A stretch of DNA of 64,000 nucleotides from Roridomyces roridus (GCA_029378245.1 JARKIF010000077.1:62001-126000); one strand, 5' to 3'; counted from the first letter of the stretch, positions 11,245 through 22,250 are shown. Notes: generated by a model not told the origin, from the letters alone. Program-made: numbers and translations.

Positions 11245-11824
11245 TCAACTCACCGTTCCCAGATCCGTCCCATAGGCGCTCAACCTGTCGTAAACACGCG
11301 CCAGCTTTCTCATCGCCACCCTCCAGTCCGTTCCGCTCAAGTTATCGGCGTGGACGCCGTCGATAGACTCCGTCGTTTGCCGGACGACGTCATAAGGCAG
11401 ATCGGTGGTGAAGAGAGAGATGGCCAAAATAACTGTTATACTCTCTCCCAGTTCCGCGTGAAATCTACAGGACCTGGATAAGGAATGGAGAATGAGAACA
11501 GAACGCAGTGTGGTCCATACAACGTCGAGTCCACGGCCACGATGGAATTGTATGCATTGAGGAGCTGTGTCGAGAACGGGGCTCTCGCCTGGGTCTGCAT
11601 TGGAGCATAGACGCAACGCCTCGTCCGAGAACGAACTAGCTTTTCGCGCAACGATGCAGACTGGAAGCTCGCTCAACACATAAACGCGTCGGTTGGTTAC
11701 AGGAACGCACTAGTTCGTTTACGCAGACATTCGAGGTGTCGGAGCTGAGCATTGAGTTTCTGAGCGCGCGTAGCATGGCGAGAACTGGCGAGAATGAGGA
11801 GAGAGTAAAAATAGACACACACAC
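11245..11824 (-). CDS. Possible unknown gene or downstream exons (weak)
   Basis: Open minus-strand segments (11679-11245 and 11824-11697) can be joined by plausible GT-AG introns, but no family was recognised. The last part reads YDVVRQTTESIDGVHA, then WRVAMRKLARVYDRLSAY, which has protein-like composition. It follows the unknown paralogue (stop at 11894) on the same strand and has no counterpart near 1-279. It could be a small gene, the eroded end of one, or chance. Confidence 0.25.
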
Positions 11825-11893
11825 AAACTGATGACGCTGACGATTGCCTCAACAGCCTCTCATTAATCCTTCCGTTATACAAGATAATAATAT

Positions 11894-12800
11894 CTACACA
11901 CGGTGTTTGGGAGCAAAGAGTCCCCGCGGATCCTGGTCATCGTGCAGCGGTTCACTCGCGACGCCGGGAATTGTGCTGAGAAATCATTCATGACTGAGCT
12001 CGGTGAAACTTGAGAAAGACGCACGCATAACACCACAGCCCGCGTGCGTTTACACTCAAGCTGCTACACGCTGAATCCACTGTTCCCAGCGCCTTGGTAA
12101 AGAAAGCCTCCATCATCTGCTGATTGTCGATGAACCACACGGCCCGTTCATCAACTGCTTGCCGAACGACCGACCGAAGTGTAAGAATGGCGGGCAGCAG
12201 GCGGTCAAGGGCCATGCAGATGTCCGTGAAACGGCCCAATTCTTTCCACAACATAACCGCCGGCGGGACTGGGGAAAAGTACTGATACAAGATTGGGATG
12301 GGGTTGTAGGCGTTATACAATGCACAAGGCAGCGCGTTGTCTCGACAAGCCGAATGAACGACTCGGGCTGAATTTTGAATAATGACGAGACAGGAGTCGA
12401 TGAGCGCCAAAGCTTTGGCACCCAGAGAGATGGGTACCGGAGGTTCAAGACTGGCTCGGTACAAGTCGAAGACGTACACGAACAACTGTTCCGCGGCATC
12501 TGCCAACCGTACGAGCTCAGCCCCAATTTGCTGCAGCGATACCCTGACGGCAGGGTCGGGAGGAATTTCCATCCTCTTCAGCGCGCTGCATGTTTGTTGG
12601 AGGGCATGTCCCATGAAACGCATATTATGCGTCATGGTGGTTCCTGCCCGTGCCAAATCGTCCTCACCCTGTGCAAAATAGGTCAGCTAGATGCATGGGG
12701 GAACGGGGGGAGGGGGAGGGGCACTTGAGCATACCACGAGGTCACAAGTCGATATTTCCTCTGCTGAATGAGAAAAGCGGGTCGGTAGCAGGGAGGTCAT
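11894..12800 (-). CDS. Unknown fungal protein, copy 2 (263 aa, three exons)
   Basis: Paralogue of the gene at 279-1180. The model is exon 1 at 12800-12735, intron 12734-12669, exon 2 at 12668-12025, intron 12024-11976 and exon 3 at 11975-11894, giving 792 coding bases with intron phases identical to the other copy. Shared blocks are EEIST in exon 1, VSLQQIGAELVRLADAAEQLF, SARVVHSACRDNALPCAL, LDRLLPAI and the exon-3 motif IPGVASEPLH against FPGVLTESLH. Preserved splice phases and frames in two clearly diverged copies suggest both are, or were until recently, under selection. Function unknown. It now lies in the spacer inverted by the 5 kb elements; its ancestral orientation would have been the plus strand. 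Confidence 0.55.
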
Positions 12801-13141
12801 GGTGGAAGGAAGGAAGGAAGGAAGGAAGGCACAAGGTGGCGCAGGGGTGAGAACTGAAACCGATGGCTCCGCGCAATTGCCGCGTAATTCGACGGCAACA
12901 CGATCAGATTCCCATTGCTCACATCTGATGACTTTCCATAATGACGGATGGTTTGCTAAGTATGTAAGTGCGAGGCGTGCAGATTCACCGGTCTGCATAG
13001 GTCTGCATGCGAGCTGTTGCCGTGCTTGATTGCATTCACAGTGACTCGGAAAGTTACAAGGTCGCCAGCGGATCCAGCTTTACTTTGTACTACTGCACCA
13101 GTCAAGTCGACCTCAAACCCAGTCTCCGACGCTCCGTTATC
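12801..13141. other. Intergenic stretch with GGAA microsatellite
   Basis: No gene supported. A GGAA run (about 12803-12829) lies just upstream of the unknown gene's start codon and could influence its promoter. Confidence 0.5.
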
Positions 13142-13444
13142 CTAAGACCAGCTGATCAGGACCAGGACGGCTGGACCATCGAAACACATTATGGTCTCCT
13201 CAAATTGGGCACTCCACCTACCGTTCGTCCTGGTCGCTGTCCAATTATCTGGCCAATGCACTTGCCTGCCGTTGGGGCCCAGGTGGATCATCTGTAAGCT
13301 TGCTTGGAAGAGAAAGCCTGACAGCTCAATGGTGAAGATCTGCTGTGGTCAGTCAATGCGCGGAAAGCAAACGATTTCTCACCATGCCAGGTTTCATCGT
13401 TCCCATAGCTCTGTTCTGCGAAGACGTCCATTACTATGCACACC
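13142..13444 (-). pseudogene. Methionine aminopeptidase 1, 3' part of the split pseudogene
   Basis: Read from 13444 downward, the sequence continues the intron interrupted at 5513 and then gives NRAMGTMKPGM, an intron, IFTIEL, a short intron, MIHLGPNGRQVHWPDNWTA and RWSAQFEET, ending with a stop at 13142-13144. These are the last segments of type 1 methionine aminopeptidase, where the family has VMKPGH, FTIEPMI, WPDNWTA and SAQFEET. Joined to HYAK at 5483 the exon order is complete, so the two pieces are one gene split by the left element and then separated by inversion. The final residues after EET diverge from the family, consistent with a pseudogene. Confidence 0.85.
13438..13444 (-). repeat. 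Target-site duplication GGTGTGC, copy 2
   Basis: On the minus strand this heptamer directly follows the inner element end ATGAGGTG (13450-13445) and equals 5507-5513. The sequence after it continues the MAP1 intron into its acceptor and next exon. Confidence 0.7.
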
Positions 13445-16400
13445 CACCTCATAATGTGTACATATCCAGATATGTACTGGCCAGGTCCAAGGTACATATT
13501 GCAATATCTTTGGGCCTCCCATATATTCATTTAAATGGCTTTTTTCATTAACCGGGGGTCAATAGCGGCATCCCGGCACCCACGATGCCATTGTTTGACC
13601 ACACGGCAAGCTCAACTAAAGCGGCACTCTCGGCATTCAAGCACGGAAAATGATGCAAAAAATGTGCATTAAATAAATACTACTAGAAATTGGCGCCCGC
13701 AGGTGCTTACACAAAATCACCGCGGAAATACAGATTAGGGCCGCCAGCGCCTAATCAAAAAAAAAAAGGGCGACACAGCGAGCGCTGGCCAAAAGCGGTT
13801 GCGTTGATGCCTGCTCGCGCTCTCGCACACGATCCCCGCCCTCGTCGTACGCGCACAATATGCATTAGCGCCGCCAGTGCTTATTGAAAATAAGCAAAGC
13901 GGGCGGCGCTCACCAAAAGCGGGTCCGCTAATCTCGGCCTCTCCGCTCACGCGCGCACTGCCCTCATCCTCCTGCCGTCATTGCAGTGATTGCACACGCT
14001 CCCCGCCGTCATCGAGCACACCCGTGCATCTCCTCCACCGCACGCTACCTCCGACGTCCGTGCACTTCCCACTGCTCTCGCCTGTTTCCGTCTCCTTTCT
14101 GTCAACACACGATCCCCGCCGTCACACGCTCTCCGCCGCCATGCCGCCCGTCGAATCTGTCCTATGCGGGACGACGGGGCCGGCACGGATCGTTCGGGGA
14201 GGGTCCGCGTGTATCAAACAGGGGAATGTCGAGTACGGACGGAGGCATCTACGAGGCGGGGCTGAGAATCAGCGTGTCGAAAATGCCGTCCGATTCGCGG
14301 AGACTGCTGAGATGGGGTGCCGAGCGCGGGAGGTCGAATGCAATTCCACAGGGAGGAAATACAGGGTATCTAGAATGTTGGGTGAGTATCAGGGTGTCAG
14401 AGAGAAAGAGAGCGTTACTTACAGGAATTATGCACATGGTGCTTTCTTGGAGAGGGAAGAAGACGGCGTGTGTGTACGCCGAGACAGTGAAGAAACCCAT
14501 CGGGGGAGGAGAGAGGGTTTCTGGGGTGTGGCAAAGGAGGGAGCGGACTCGAGGACACCTCAAAGGCCTGATGGGCCCAATGCACATGCGATGGTAAGGC
14601 CAGCAACGGGACCGGGAGGTGCCTCTGCCAGGGAGAAGGAATGGCGTATTGGCGTCGTCAAACGGGGGCTGCCAGCAAACGGCGTGATTCTTGTTACTGG
14701 CTGGGTTAGAGCTTGTCGTTGTCGACGGCGGGGGAAGGATAAAGTGCGTCCGGGAGCACGGGTAGTGGGAGGACGAGAAGGGATGAGGAGGCAGCGCAGA
14801 TGGGCCAGCGAGTCTCGTCGTCACTGCGGTGACTTCATCGAGGTGGGGTGATACGATGTGCCATCGTCAATGTCACCGACAGCCGGGGTTTCGGTGCTCC
14901 AGCGCGAGCTAACAGGCCCCAGTCGGGTGTGGCTTTGAGCAGAGATGCAGAGAACCTAGCTACGGTCAGTCTTGAATCGGCTGTGGAGTAGGACGACACA
15001 CTCGATTGCCACGTCACCATGCGGTTTTTCATCCCATCATCGCGCCAGGCGTCAGGCGTACAGGTGCAGGAGACGTTGTCGACGAGGTGAGGCCGATGTT
15101 AGTCGTCGACCAGGTGGAAGGATTGAGAAGGACGACGGTGCTGGCAGAGGCGTTTGCGGTCACATGATTCAATCAACACGATCATGGCTCCGCAGACGCC
15201 AGTGTTTCTATCCATTCTACTGACATTTATGCCCAAAGCGCACATGAGCAAGTGCCTTACATCCTTCGACACGCCGACTCCAAACTTCTGCTTAATCCGA
15301 GCTTTTCTTAGATGGATTGAAGGATCTTAGACGGCAGTAACTTGAAGTTGAATCTAGATTTCCTGAGCTTTCTGGACTCTATTCCAGTATTCAAATCTCT
15401 GCTATGAGAAGTTCAAGCCGAGTAGGACGTAGTTGGGGACTTGATCTGTGCTCTAGCTGGCAAAAGATGCTGCGTGAGTAACCAGGCTTTGGGGAGTCGA
15501 AATCTCAGCCTCTGTGAGCGCCATGAGTGGACAACTGGTACCTAACGTATTGGGTGAGTCACAAGAGTCTTGGAGAATTTTTCTGGCTTCCTGGAATCGT
15601 CAGAGGAAAGGCAAGTGAATATAATTTGAAAATGAAAGATTGCGCCGTGGACAGCGTTCCTGGATCATAGGACCTCCGGTATTTCGCGGAATGGGTTGCC
15701 CCATGCTCCATCTACTCGAATGGGATTGAATCTCGGCTGAGAAGAAAGATCGAACATCGATTTAGCGGAAAGAGATTTGACATGACGGAATCACCACTAG
15801 CTATCTCATCAAATGATTTTTTCCCTGTGAGCTGTGGACACAGTTCGGTCAATCTGAGCATGTATCTGGGGTACTATACGGTATAGGTACTCGATGGATT
15901 AATTTCACATTTTTACGAGGTGAGGAAGTAACCGAACTCAACATCGAGCTCTCATTGAAAAACCTGAACTGGCAATCACTTGTCAGTCACACCCCACTCT
16001 CATTGCACTTTCGACCCATTCCACCATGCACACTGGCTCCCTCTTCCTAAATCCTTTTCAAATGGTCAATGAATGTTCTAATGCGACCCCGGAAAAATCC
16101 TAGATCTCCAGAAGTGTCTCCAAAGTGTACCATGAAGGTAGAAGTGTCGGTGCTGGTGTGATTCTCACACATCAAATTTTATTTCGACTCGTTAACCACT
16201 GTACACTCTATCTGCTACCCTACCCCTTTTTCAAACCACTTTAGAATGATCTTAAGATGCTCCAGATAGATCCCTGGGTCCCGAAACAATCTCAGTATCG
16301 CAAACGAGTCTCCATGTGCGGATCTCCGGGATTCTCGGACAATGGTGTCTCCTTGCAGATTTGCGTTTTCGCCTCTCACAAATGCCTCAACGGACTAGAA

Positions 16401-18468
16401 TGAATGATGATACGATTCAGGCATAATCTGCATGTATGAAACCAGCCGTGCACTGACTATACAACCACGCTGCAATTGACACGACGGCGTGCACACATAC
16501 CTCGGAATCACACATCCAGCTCCCCTACCAAGGTATCCGGCATCCTATTGGCAGAAACAGTCGTACTAGACACTTGAAGAGGACATCACACACATACGAC
16601 GAGCGCAAATGGGAGCTGCGGGACACAAGTGAATGGGTTCAGCGTCAAACACCACGCTACTCATCCGCTCGATTGTCAATCCACCTTCCTCGCATCGAAA
16701 ACCTCATAGCAAAGTGACGGCGGTCGGAAAGGTGTCTGCAGGATGTTCCCTCGCTCTCGTGATTCATCCTGTAGGGGGGAATGAGGAAGTGGGTGTACGC
16801 CGCCGATTTGAGTAATGCTGCCAGTTTGTATCGTTTCGCCGCCAGCTTGTATTGCTTCTCCGCCAGTTCGTTTCGTTTCGTTCCAGGCCAAAAGTCCGTG
16901 GCGAGCGACGTCGGGAGATCTGAGATGCGAGGGACAAGTACCGAGAAAGCCGTTGCTTGTTTGAATCAGACACAGGCGAGTCCCGAACCGAAGAATGAAC
17001 GTTATGGGGACCACCTGTCGTTGGGTTGATATTCAAAACCTCAGTCAGAGGAGAGGCGGGGTAGATCGGATGAGACTCGGCGCAAACACAAGGTGTAGGG
17101 AGCCGCGTGATTTAATCGCCCTAAGGAAACTTGTCCGATGATTCAAATCAATATACAGTCCTTGTATAGCGAACGCACCGGTGTCAGGAAAGAGCTATAA
17201 TGTGTGAAGTGTGCGGATTAAATTGGCACAGACTTTCCCGTTCCGCGTGATTGTAACTCAGATGGATTGAGGGATCTGGCACGTTATTGAGGACATTGAA
17301 TTCGATCAGCGGACAACGATGACTAGGTGGTTCGCAAAGCGTTGATATATTCAGGCACAGAGTGTCGATGCAGAGAGTCGACATGTGGCGGGCTCGAAAG
17401 ACGTTGGGTGCCAGACTGCGGAGGGGGCCAAGTAGAAACATCTGGTTTGTCCACCAGGGCTCAGTAAAGAACGAGATTCAAGAAACAGCGCCATCCAGAA
17501 TCCAGAGGCAATTCTGCAGACTGCAATTGACCGCCGACAGCCAAGCAAAAGTGGCAGGAGAAGTTTGACTCGAGTTTTGAGCAAGCCAAAAAAAGAGAGG
17601 ACGGAGGCGAGCCGCGAGAGTGGATGGAAAGGAGTGGAATTCGCGTGGCGAACAAAGCGGAGGAGGGAGAGCAACGGAACGGAACGCGGAGATAACGATC
17701 AAATACCGAGGTCACGAGAAATCAACAGGCCCCAAAGTGGCGCCACTTTTTTCACCCTCCTCCATAATGGATCCCAACGCCTCGCCATCTCCATCCCTCT
17801 GCCTCCGGTCGTTTTCGTCCCCACAGACTTCCGACTACGATCCAGTCTTCACCCGTCCTTGTGTTTGGCATCCATTATGCGGCATCTGTCCGAGTTCCTC
17901 AGTTCGTCAAGGCCACCCGACTTCCATCCACTCCCGCCCCCCACTCCACAACGGCCCCGGCGCTTTTGCCCGTACACCGTTTCCGTACAGAGTCCAACGC
18001 AAGCCCCGGGGCTTGCTACTGGCAGCGTGTACACGCCGTCTGCTCCCGGTGTGCCGGGCGCGGGCGGTGCCGCTCGCCCGCGGGGACCTCTTTTTCGTTC
18101 CATTTCGCGGCGCGCTGGCCCCAGTACTAGCTTTTTACCGTTCCCGTGTGTGGTGCGCTCGCCGCTGCTGGTGCCGAGCGCCTGCCGGCGTGCGGGCGCC
18201 CATTTTATTATTATTATTGATTATATTATTACATTTGATCCACCCGCTGTTTTCTCTATTTTATTATTCCAATCAAAATTGATCCCAAATCACATCCGAC
18301 CGACTTTGATGGCTTATTTGAAGCTCCGAACACATCAAAAATCAGTCCAAGGCCTCACCAATGTATGCCGAGAAGCCGCCAATGGCCTGGAGTGCTGGCC
18401 CAAAGATATCGCAATGCGTACCTGGACTATCACCCATAGATATCTAGATATGTCAACTTAATGAGCTG
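13445..18468 (-). mobile_element. Non-autonomous TIR element, right copy (5024 bp)
   Basis: Inverted, near-identical copy of 5514-10536. Its outer terminus at 18468 abuts a truncated TET/JBP gene, and its inner terminus abuts MAP1. TIRs are at 13445-13516 and 18397-18468. The outer flank at 18469-18475 reads GCAAATG on the minus strand and is not matched at 10537 (GCAGGCC), so this copy no longer has a target duplication of its own. That implies a deletion, or recombination between elements at different sites, before or along with the inversion. Confidence 0.8.
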
Positions 18469-19034
18469 CATTTGCCGCCCTCACTGCCAACCTCGGCCCT
18501 TTCTCCGTTTCACCCCCTCACGTCGACCACGGAAACAAGGCCGACGGGATGTGCTGCATCACCGCCCTCGGCGAGTTCGACCCCGATCGAGGCAGGCACC
18601 TCGTCTTGTGGGACTACAACCTCCTCGTGCGGTTCCCCCCGGGGTGCTGCATCCTCATCCCATCCGCCGTCGTCACGCACTCCAACACCCCCATCCAAGA
18701 CGGCGAAGAGCGCTACTCGCTCATCCAATACTCTGCAGGAGGGCTATTCCGTTGGGCTGCGAACGGGTTCCAATCCGACCTGGCTTGGGCTGCGTCTGCA
18801 ACGCCGGAGGATCACACCGCGCGGGAACGCGCTCGCAGAGGACGATGGGAGAACGCTCTGAGGGAGTTCCCCCTTTGGAAGGACATCAAGGTCGGGAACT
18901 ACATGGGGCACGTGCGCGTGGAGGTTTGGGCGGCTGCTGAGGCTGGAGATATCAGCGACCTCACGGACGACGAGGATGGCGAGAAGGAGGAGGGCACTGG
19001 GGTACCTCCTGCGAAGAAAATCCGTTGCGCGTGA
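18469..19034 (+). pseudogene. TET/JBP dioxygenase, 3' fragment (element A)
   Basis: Truncated copy of the gene at 29653-31473. The remaining exon starts FAALTANLGPFSVS directly after the 5 kb element end. It keeps the iron-binding H-x-D as PPHVDHGN, the segment GHLVLWDY-like RHLVLWDYN, the distal histidine in VVTHSNTPI, the 2-oxoglutarate-binding arginine region EERYSLIQYSAGG and the Lys/Arg-rich tail PPAKKIRCA. The first exons (about 280 residues in the intact paralogue) and the promoter are missing. The double-stranded beta-helix core is therefore cut on its N-terminal side, and a working enzyme is unlikely. The frame is still open, so the truncation is recent. Confidence 0.9.
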
Positions 19035-19625
19035 TGGGCTCTTTTGCTAGCTACCCACCCTCCATACGGCTCTGTTATTTCACGTATTGTCGACTGCTTT
19101 TTTCTGACTTGCTTCTAATGTAAAATGCTCTCGTTTCGTGTCTGCGGCAGGGGTGGAGATCTGGAGACGACTAATTCGTTTCGGGCACAGGCGTTTAATT
19201 CGGGAACATTTGTCGTTTAATTCGGGAACATCTGTCGTTCCCTCACTAGCCCCTGCACCGTTACTCCTCAAATCTTGAGGACATCTTTTCTGGCCACTTA
19301 TGAGTGGATTTGAGAAGACTCTAACAATTTTTCTGCTGAAGACAAATGATTTAATATAAAATCAGGCGGGCATCCCACAGAGCTGGGAATTATTTTTCTG
19401 AGTCCTCTACCTTCCACCTCCTTTGAATAAATTCGCTGAGGCCATAGACCGCTTGGAACGACGGAGACGAATTAAAAGATCATTTATTTTGATTCGAGAA
19501 CTGACATTGCACCCCCGAACAGGTTTCGTATTTACATCTGTGACCCACCCTCTCTCTCTTCCACTCCACATCCTGTCGACACCACTCTCAACCTCGACAG
19601 CACACCGCCTCGCAATCGAGCTTCC
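19035..19625. other. Spacer with TGTTCCCGA direct repeats
   Basis: No gene found. Two adjacent copies of a roughly 22-bp unit containing AATTCGGGAACA lie at about 19192-19236. The matching spacer of element B (29450-29490) also has two TGTTCCCGA boxes, so the motif is kept between diverged copies and may be regulatory. Confidence 0.45.
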
Positions 19626-20575
19626 ATGGCCCGGAAAGTGGGTCATCCGCCTTTGGACCCCGTCGAGAAGGAGAGACGGCTCAAGAAATCCAAAAAAGAC
19701 TACGAAGAGCGGTGCGTTCACTCATATTTGCCTGTCGCTTCCATAGTGACACTCTCTCTTAGCAACCACGATAACCGGCTTCGCAAGGCGCGAGAGCGCA
19801 TGCAACGGTGCGTGTCTCTCCTTTCCCAACCCACAGCTCCCCCAATCCCAGCAGAAAACGTGCCAGGGACGCTCAGAACCCAATTACTCATTTCAAAGCA
19901 AAAAGAAAGGCCGCGGGGCACTCTGAGAGCTATCGCGACAGGTATGTTCTCGTTCCATCCCAAATGCAGCTATTCTAATTGTCCCAAAGAAAATTCGCGG
20001 AAGAGAAGGCTGAAGCTCGTCGAGCCAAGCATGAGCAGAGCGTACGAAAGTACGCATCCCCTCCTTCCCTTACCCACCGCTGCTGCTGATGCCTCCCTCG
20101 TTTCTCGTTTACCAGCGAGTTGAGCAAGAGCGAGCTTCTCGCCAAGCATCTCCCTGCACGCACGGCGCGGGCTGCCTTGACGATGCCATCTTCGTTCCCT
20201 CTCCGCTCAAATCACACTGTCCACCACTCGGATGCCCAGCACCCGCGTTCTCTCTCCGCTATCGCCACTTCCGATAGCGAAGACGAGTTCCTCACCGACG
20301 AATTCCAACAAGACGGCGCTGGCGGATTTCCCAGCCGTCCCTCGCATCCGGTACGCTGCCCGCATTGCTACGGGGAGGAATGTGTTGGATGTGCATGCCT
20401 GTGTGAGGCGTCGACGGAGTGGATATCGCATGAGGGCGGCCACTTCTTCGAGACCTGCAAACGGTGCGGGTTTGCCGACTGCCCGGGCTGCGTATGTATT
20501 TGCCTGCTGAGCGATGAATGGATCGAGCACGGGGGTCATGTGGGCAGGGTGAAGAAGAGGCGTGGTGGCCGATAG
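19626..20575 (+). CDS. Cys/His-rich KDZ-element accessory protein (element A)
   Basis: Multi-exon gene. Small first exons encode a very basic charged helix (HPPLDPVEKERR, KKDYEER, then NHDNRLRKARERMQR and KFAEEKAEARRAKHEQ). The last exon encodes LLAKHLPARTARAAL, a Ser/Asp-rich linker and a C-terminal cysteine cluster. That cluster holds two related modules: CPHCYGEECVGCACLC with EWISHEGGH, and CKRCGFADCPGCVCIC with EWIEHGGH, followed by a KKRRGGR tail. The repeated CxxC...CxxCxCxC plus GH pattern predicts metal binding, probably zinc, and perhaps nucleic acid contact together with the basic helix. The paralogue at 28164-29068 has the same exon order. I know no characterised relative. It lies between the TET and small basic protein genes in both elements. 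Confidence 0.7.
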
Positions 20576-20859
20576 GATGGATCCTTCTTGGTGGGAGGGT
20601 GTAGTTCTTCGACTTTTTGCCTTTTTTTTTGGAAGGCCTATTTCGATGTGAGTGACTACAAAATTGGCCTGTGCACTCACCCAATGTCCTCTCTACATGA
20701 CGGACCGGTTAATGGCATTGTCTAGTCAATGTCTCGTGACTTTCGGTATGGACGCTGGTCCGACTCTCAAGTGCTTCCTTCTTTTTTTTCTTTGTGGCTT
20801 ACTGACTTACCGGTGAGTGCTATCATTTTGGCGCTAACGCCTCATCTCTTCTCACTACC

Positions 20860-21264
20860 ATGTCTCAGGATGCCGAGGTCATCCAGATCCAACCAAGCCA
20901 CACCCGCCGCTTCCACCACCGACGCGAACCAAGAAAGCAGGCTCAGCACGACGATGTCCCTCACGGCTGGGACCCGGACATCATCCACACGCTCCCACCC
21001 TCACGCGCCAGCACCGACGACACCGTTGAGAGAGTCGCGCGAATTTGCACCAGAGCAAAAGCAGCCGCAGACGCCCGACGTTCGGCAGACGACAAGCTCG
21101 TCAAGCTTTTGAAGGCGGGGCCGGAGGGACAGACGAAACGCAAGTAGGTGATTTTAGATCTGCGTTGTCTGTTTTGCTCAAAAGCATACAGGCTTGCAAA
21201 GGAAATGAGGAAGGCTGGGAGGGGTGCCTCGACCTCGGCGAAGGCTTCGACCTCGAGGAAGTGA
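20860..21264 (+). CDS. Small basic KDZ-element accessory protein (element A)
   Basis: Two exons (20860-21142, then from about 21192 to the stop at 21262-21264) encode roughly 117 residues. It begins MSQDAEVIQIQ, has a middle part with GWDPDIIHTLPPSR, and a charged helix with TRAKAAADARRSADDKLVKL then LLKAGPEG, ending in a Lys/Ser-rich tail after LAKEMRKAG. The element B counterpart (27523-27924) keeps start, intron position and the block DDKLVKLLKAGPEG. No known domain was recognised. The conserved helix may be a protein-interaction segment. It is co-oriented with its neighbours and spaced by a few hundred bases. Confidence 0.6.
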
Positions 21265-21295
21265 GCCGCGTTAGCTAGTCCCTTGTATTCACTGC

Positions 21296-21412
21296 AATTA
21301 ACGCGTTAAAATTTGCGTCTTGTATTTCTACTGGTACTGGTACTTGCTAGTTTCATCAAATGAGTTTAACGCGTCGAACTTGGGGTGGAAGCTTAACGCG
21401 TTAAATCGCGTG
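21296..21412. promoter_or_regulatory. AACGCGTT boxes upstream of the RNase-H1-N-like gene (A)
   Basis: Three AACGCGTT or AACGCGTC palindromic boxes (near 21300, 21368 and 21394) lie in the 230-bp gap before the start codon at 21495. The equivalent gap in element B (27385-27425) has two. Confidence 0.5.
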
Positions 21413-21494
21413 GTGTTTATTTGCGCGGAACGTGACTTCTGTTCTTGTCGTTCTTTGCTTCCACTCCACCACCATCCAATCTCGACTCATCGCC

Positions 21495-22194
21495 ATGGCC
21501 GTTTACACATGCCCAATGCCTTTTTCCCGGGGCATCAACTTCGGTAACCACAAGGACCACGACGGGAGCACGAAGAGGTTCTGGTTTGTGGTGTTGTTCC
21601 AGGGAGTGTACACGCTCTAGTGTGTCCCTTGCTCTCTTACTGCCTGGGTTACTGACAATGTCTATCAGCTCTGACGCAGCCTCTCGCATGGACGAGCATC
21701 TCCGCGGCCGCGATCTCTTCATTTTCTTGTGCCACGTCCATGCGGAGGAATTTTGGGCACGCCATTGCGTCGCCGACCATCGTCATGACCAACGCGGTGA
21801 AATTGGGCCGAATCGACACATCCGGACTCCTCCACCCTCTCCCTCCGACGCTGAAGACGAAGACGACCTCTTCATCGACGACACCCCTCCCAAGAAGAAG
21901 CAACGCGGGGAGACTGCCATCCCGAGCTCGTGCTCGCCGAGCGTCTTCACTCCCGTTCCGAGGGGTGCGGTCACTCCCGTTCCGAAGGCCGCGGTGAAGA
22001 TGGAGACACCCCGGTCCAGCCGTAAGCACGAGACACCCAAGATGCTGTCGCACTCGGATGCACATCGTGCACCCGCAGGCTCTGCATCAGAGTCGATTTC
22101 GACTGGGCTGCCCTCTTACTCCGTTTCCAGCCCGATCCCCTCGTCCTCCTCGATCTCGGCACCCCCTCCCTCTCTGTTTCAGCTGGTCCAGTGA
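21495..22194 (+). pseudogene. RNase-H1-N-like accessory gene, 5' part, split by element B
   Basis: Begins MAVYTCPMPF and reads HKDHDGSTKRFWFVVLFQ, then after a 50-bp intron YSDAASRMDEHLRGRDLF, HVHAEEFWARHC and a Ser/Pro-rich tail with SLPF-like repeats. The aromatic strand followed by a short loop and a charged helix weakly resembles the N-terminal nucleic-acid-binding domain of eukaryotic RNase H1 (the caulimovirus viroplasmin-like fold), but this is only a resemblance. The gene is cut near its C-terminus by element B, and its last exons resume at 36869-37074. A TGA at 22192-22194 ends the frame just before the insertion. The frame of the distal part is offset by one, so a prior frameshift or an unmodelled intron is possible. 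Confidence 0.7.
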
Positions 22195-22199
22195 ATTTT
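22194..22199 (+). repeat. Target-site duplication AATTTT, left
   Basis: AATTTT directly precedes the left end of element B (ACGCATTAAA) and recurs at 36863-36868 directly after its right end. The host sequence on either side belongs to one gene of element A. Confidence 0.65.
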
Positions 22200-22250
22200 A
22201 CGCATTAAAAAGGGTTGTAACCCATGTCGGTAATGCATTAAACCAGGGTT
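22200..22250 (+). repeat. Left terminal inverted repeat of element B
   Basis: Starts ACGCATTAAA and includes AGGGTTGTAACCC and TGCATTAAACCAGGG. It matches the reverse complement of 36812-36862. Confidence 0.8.
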
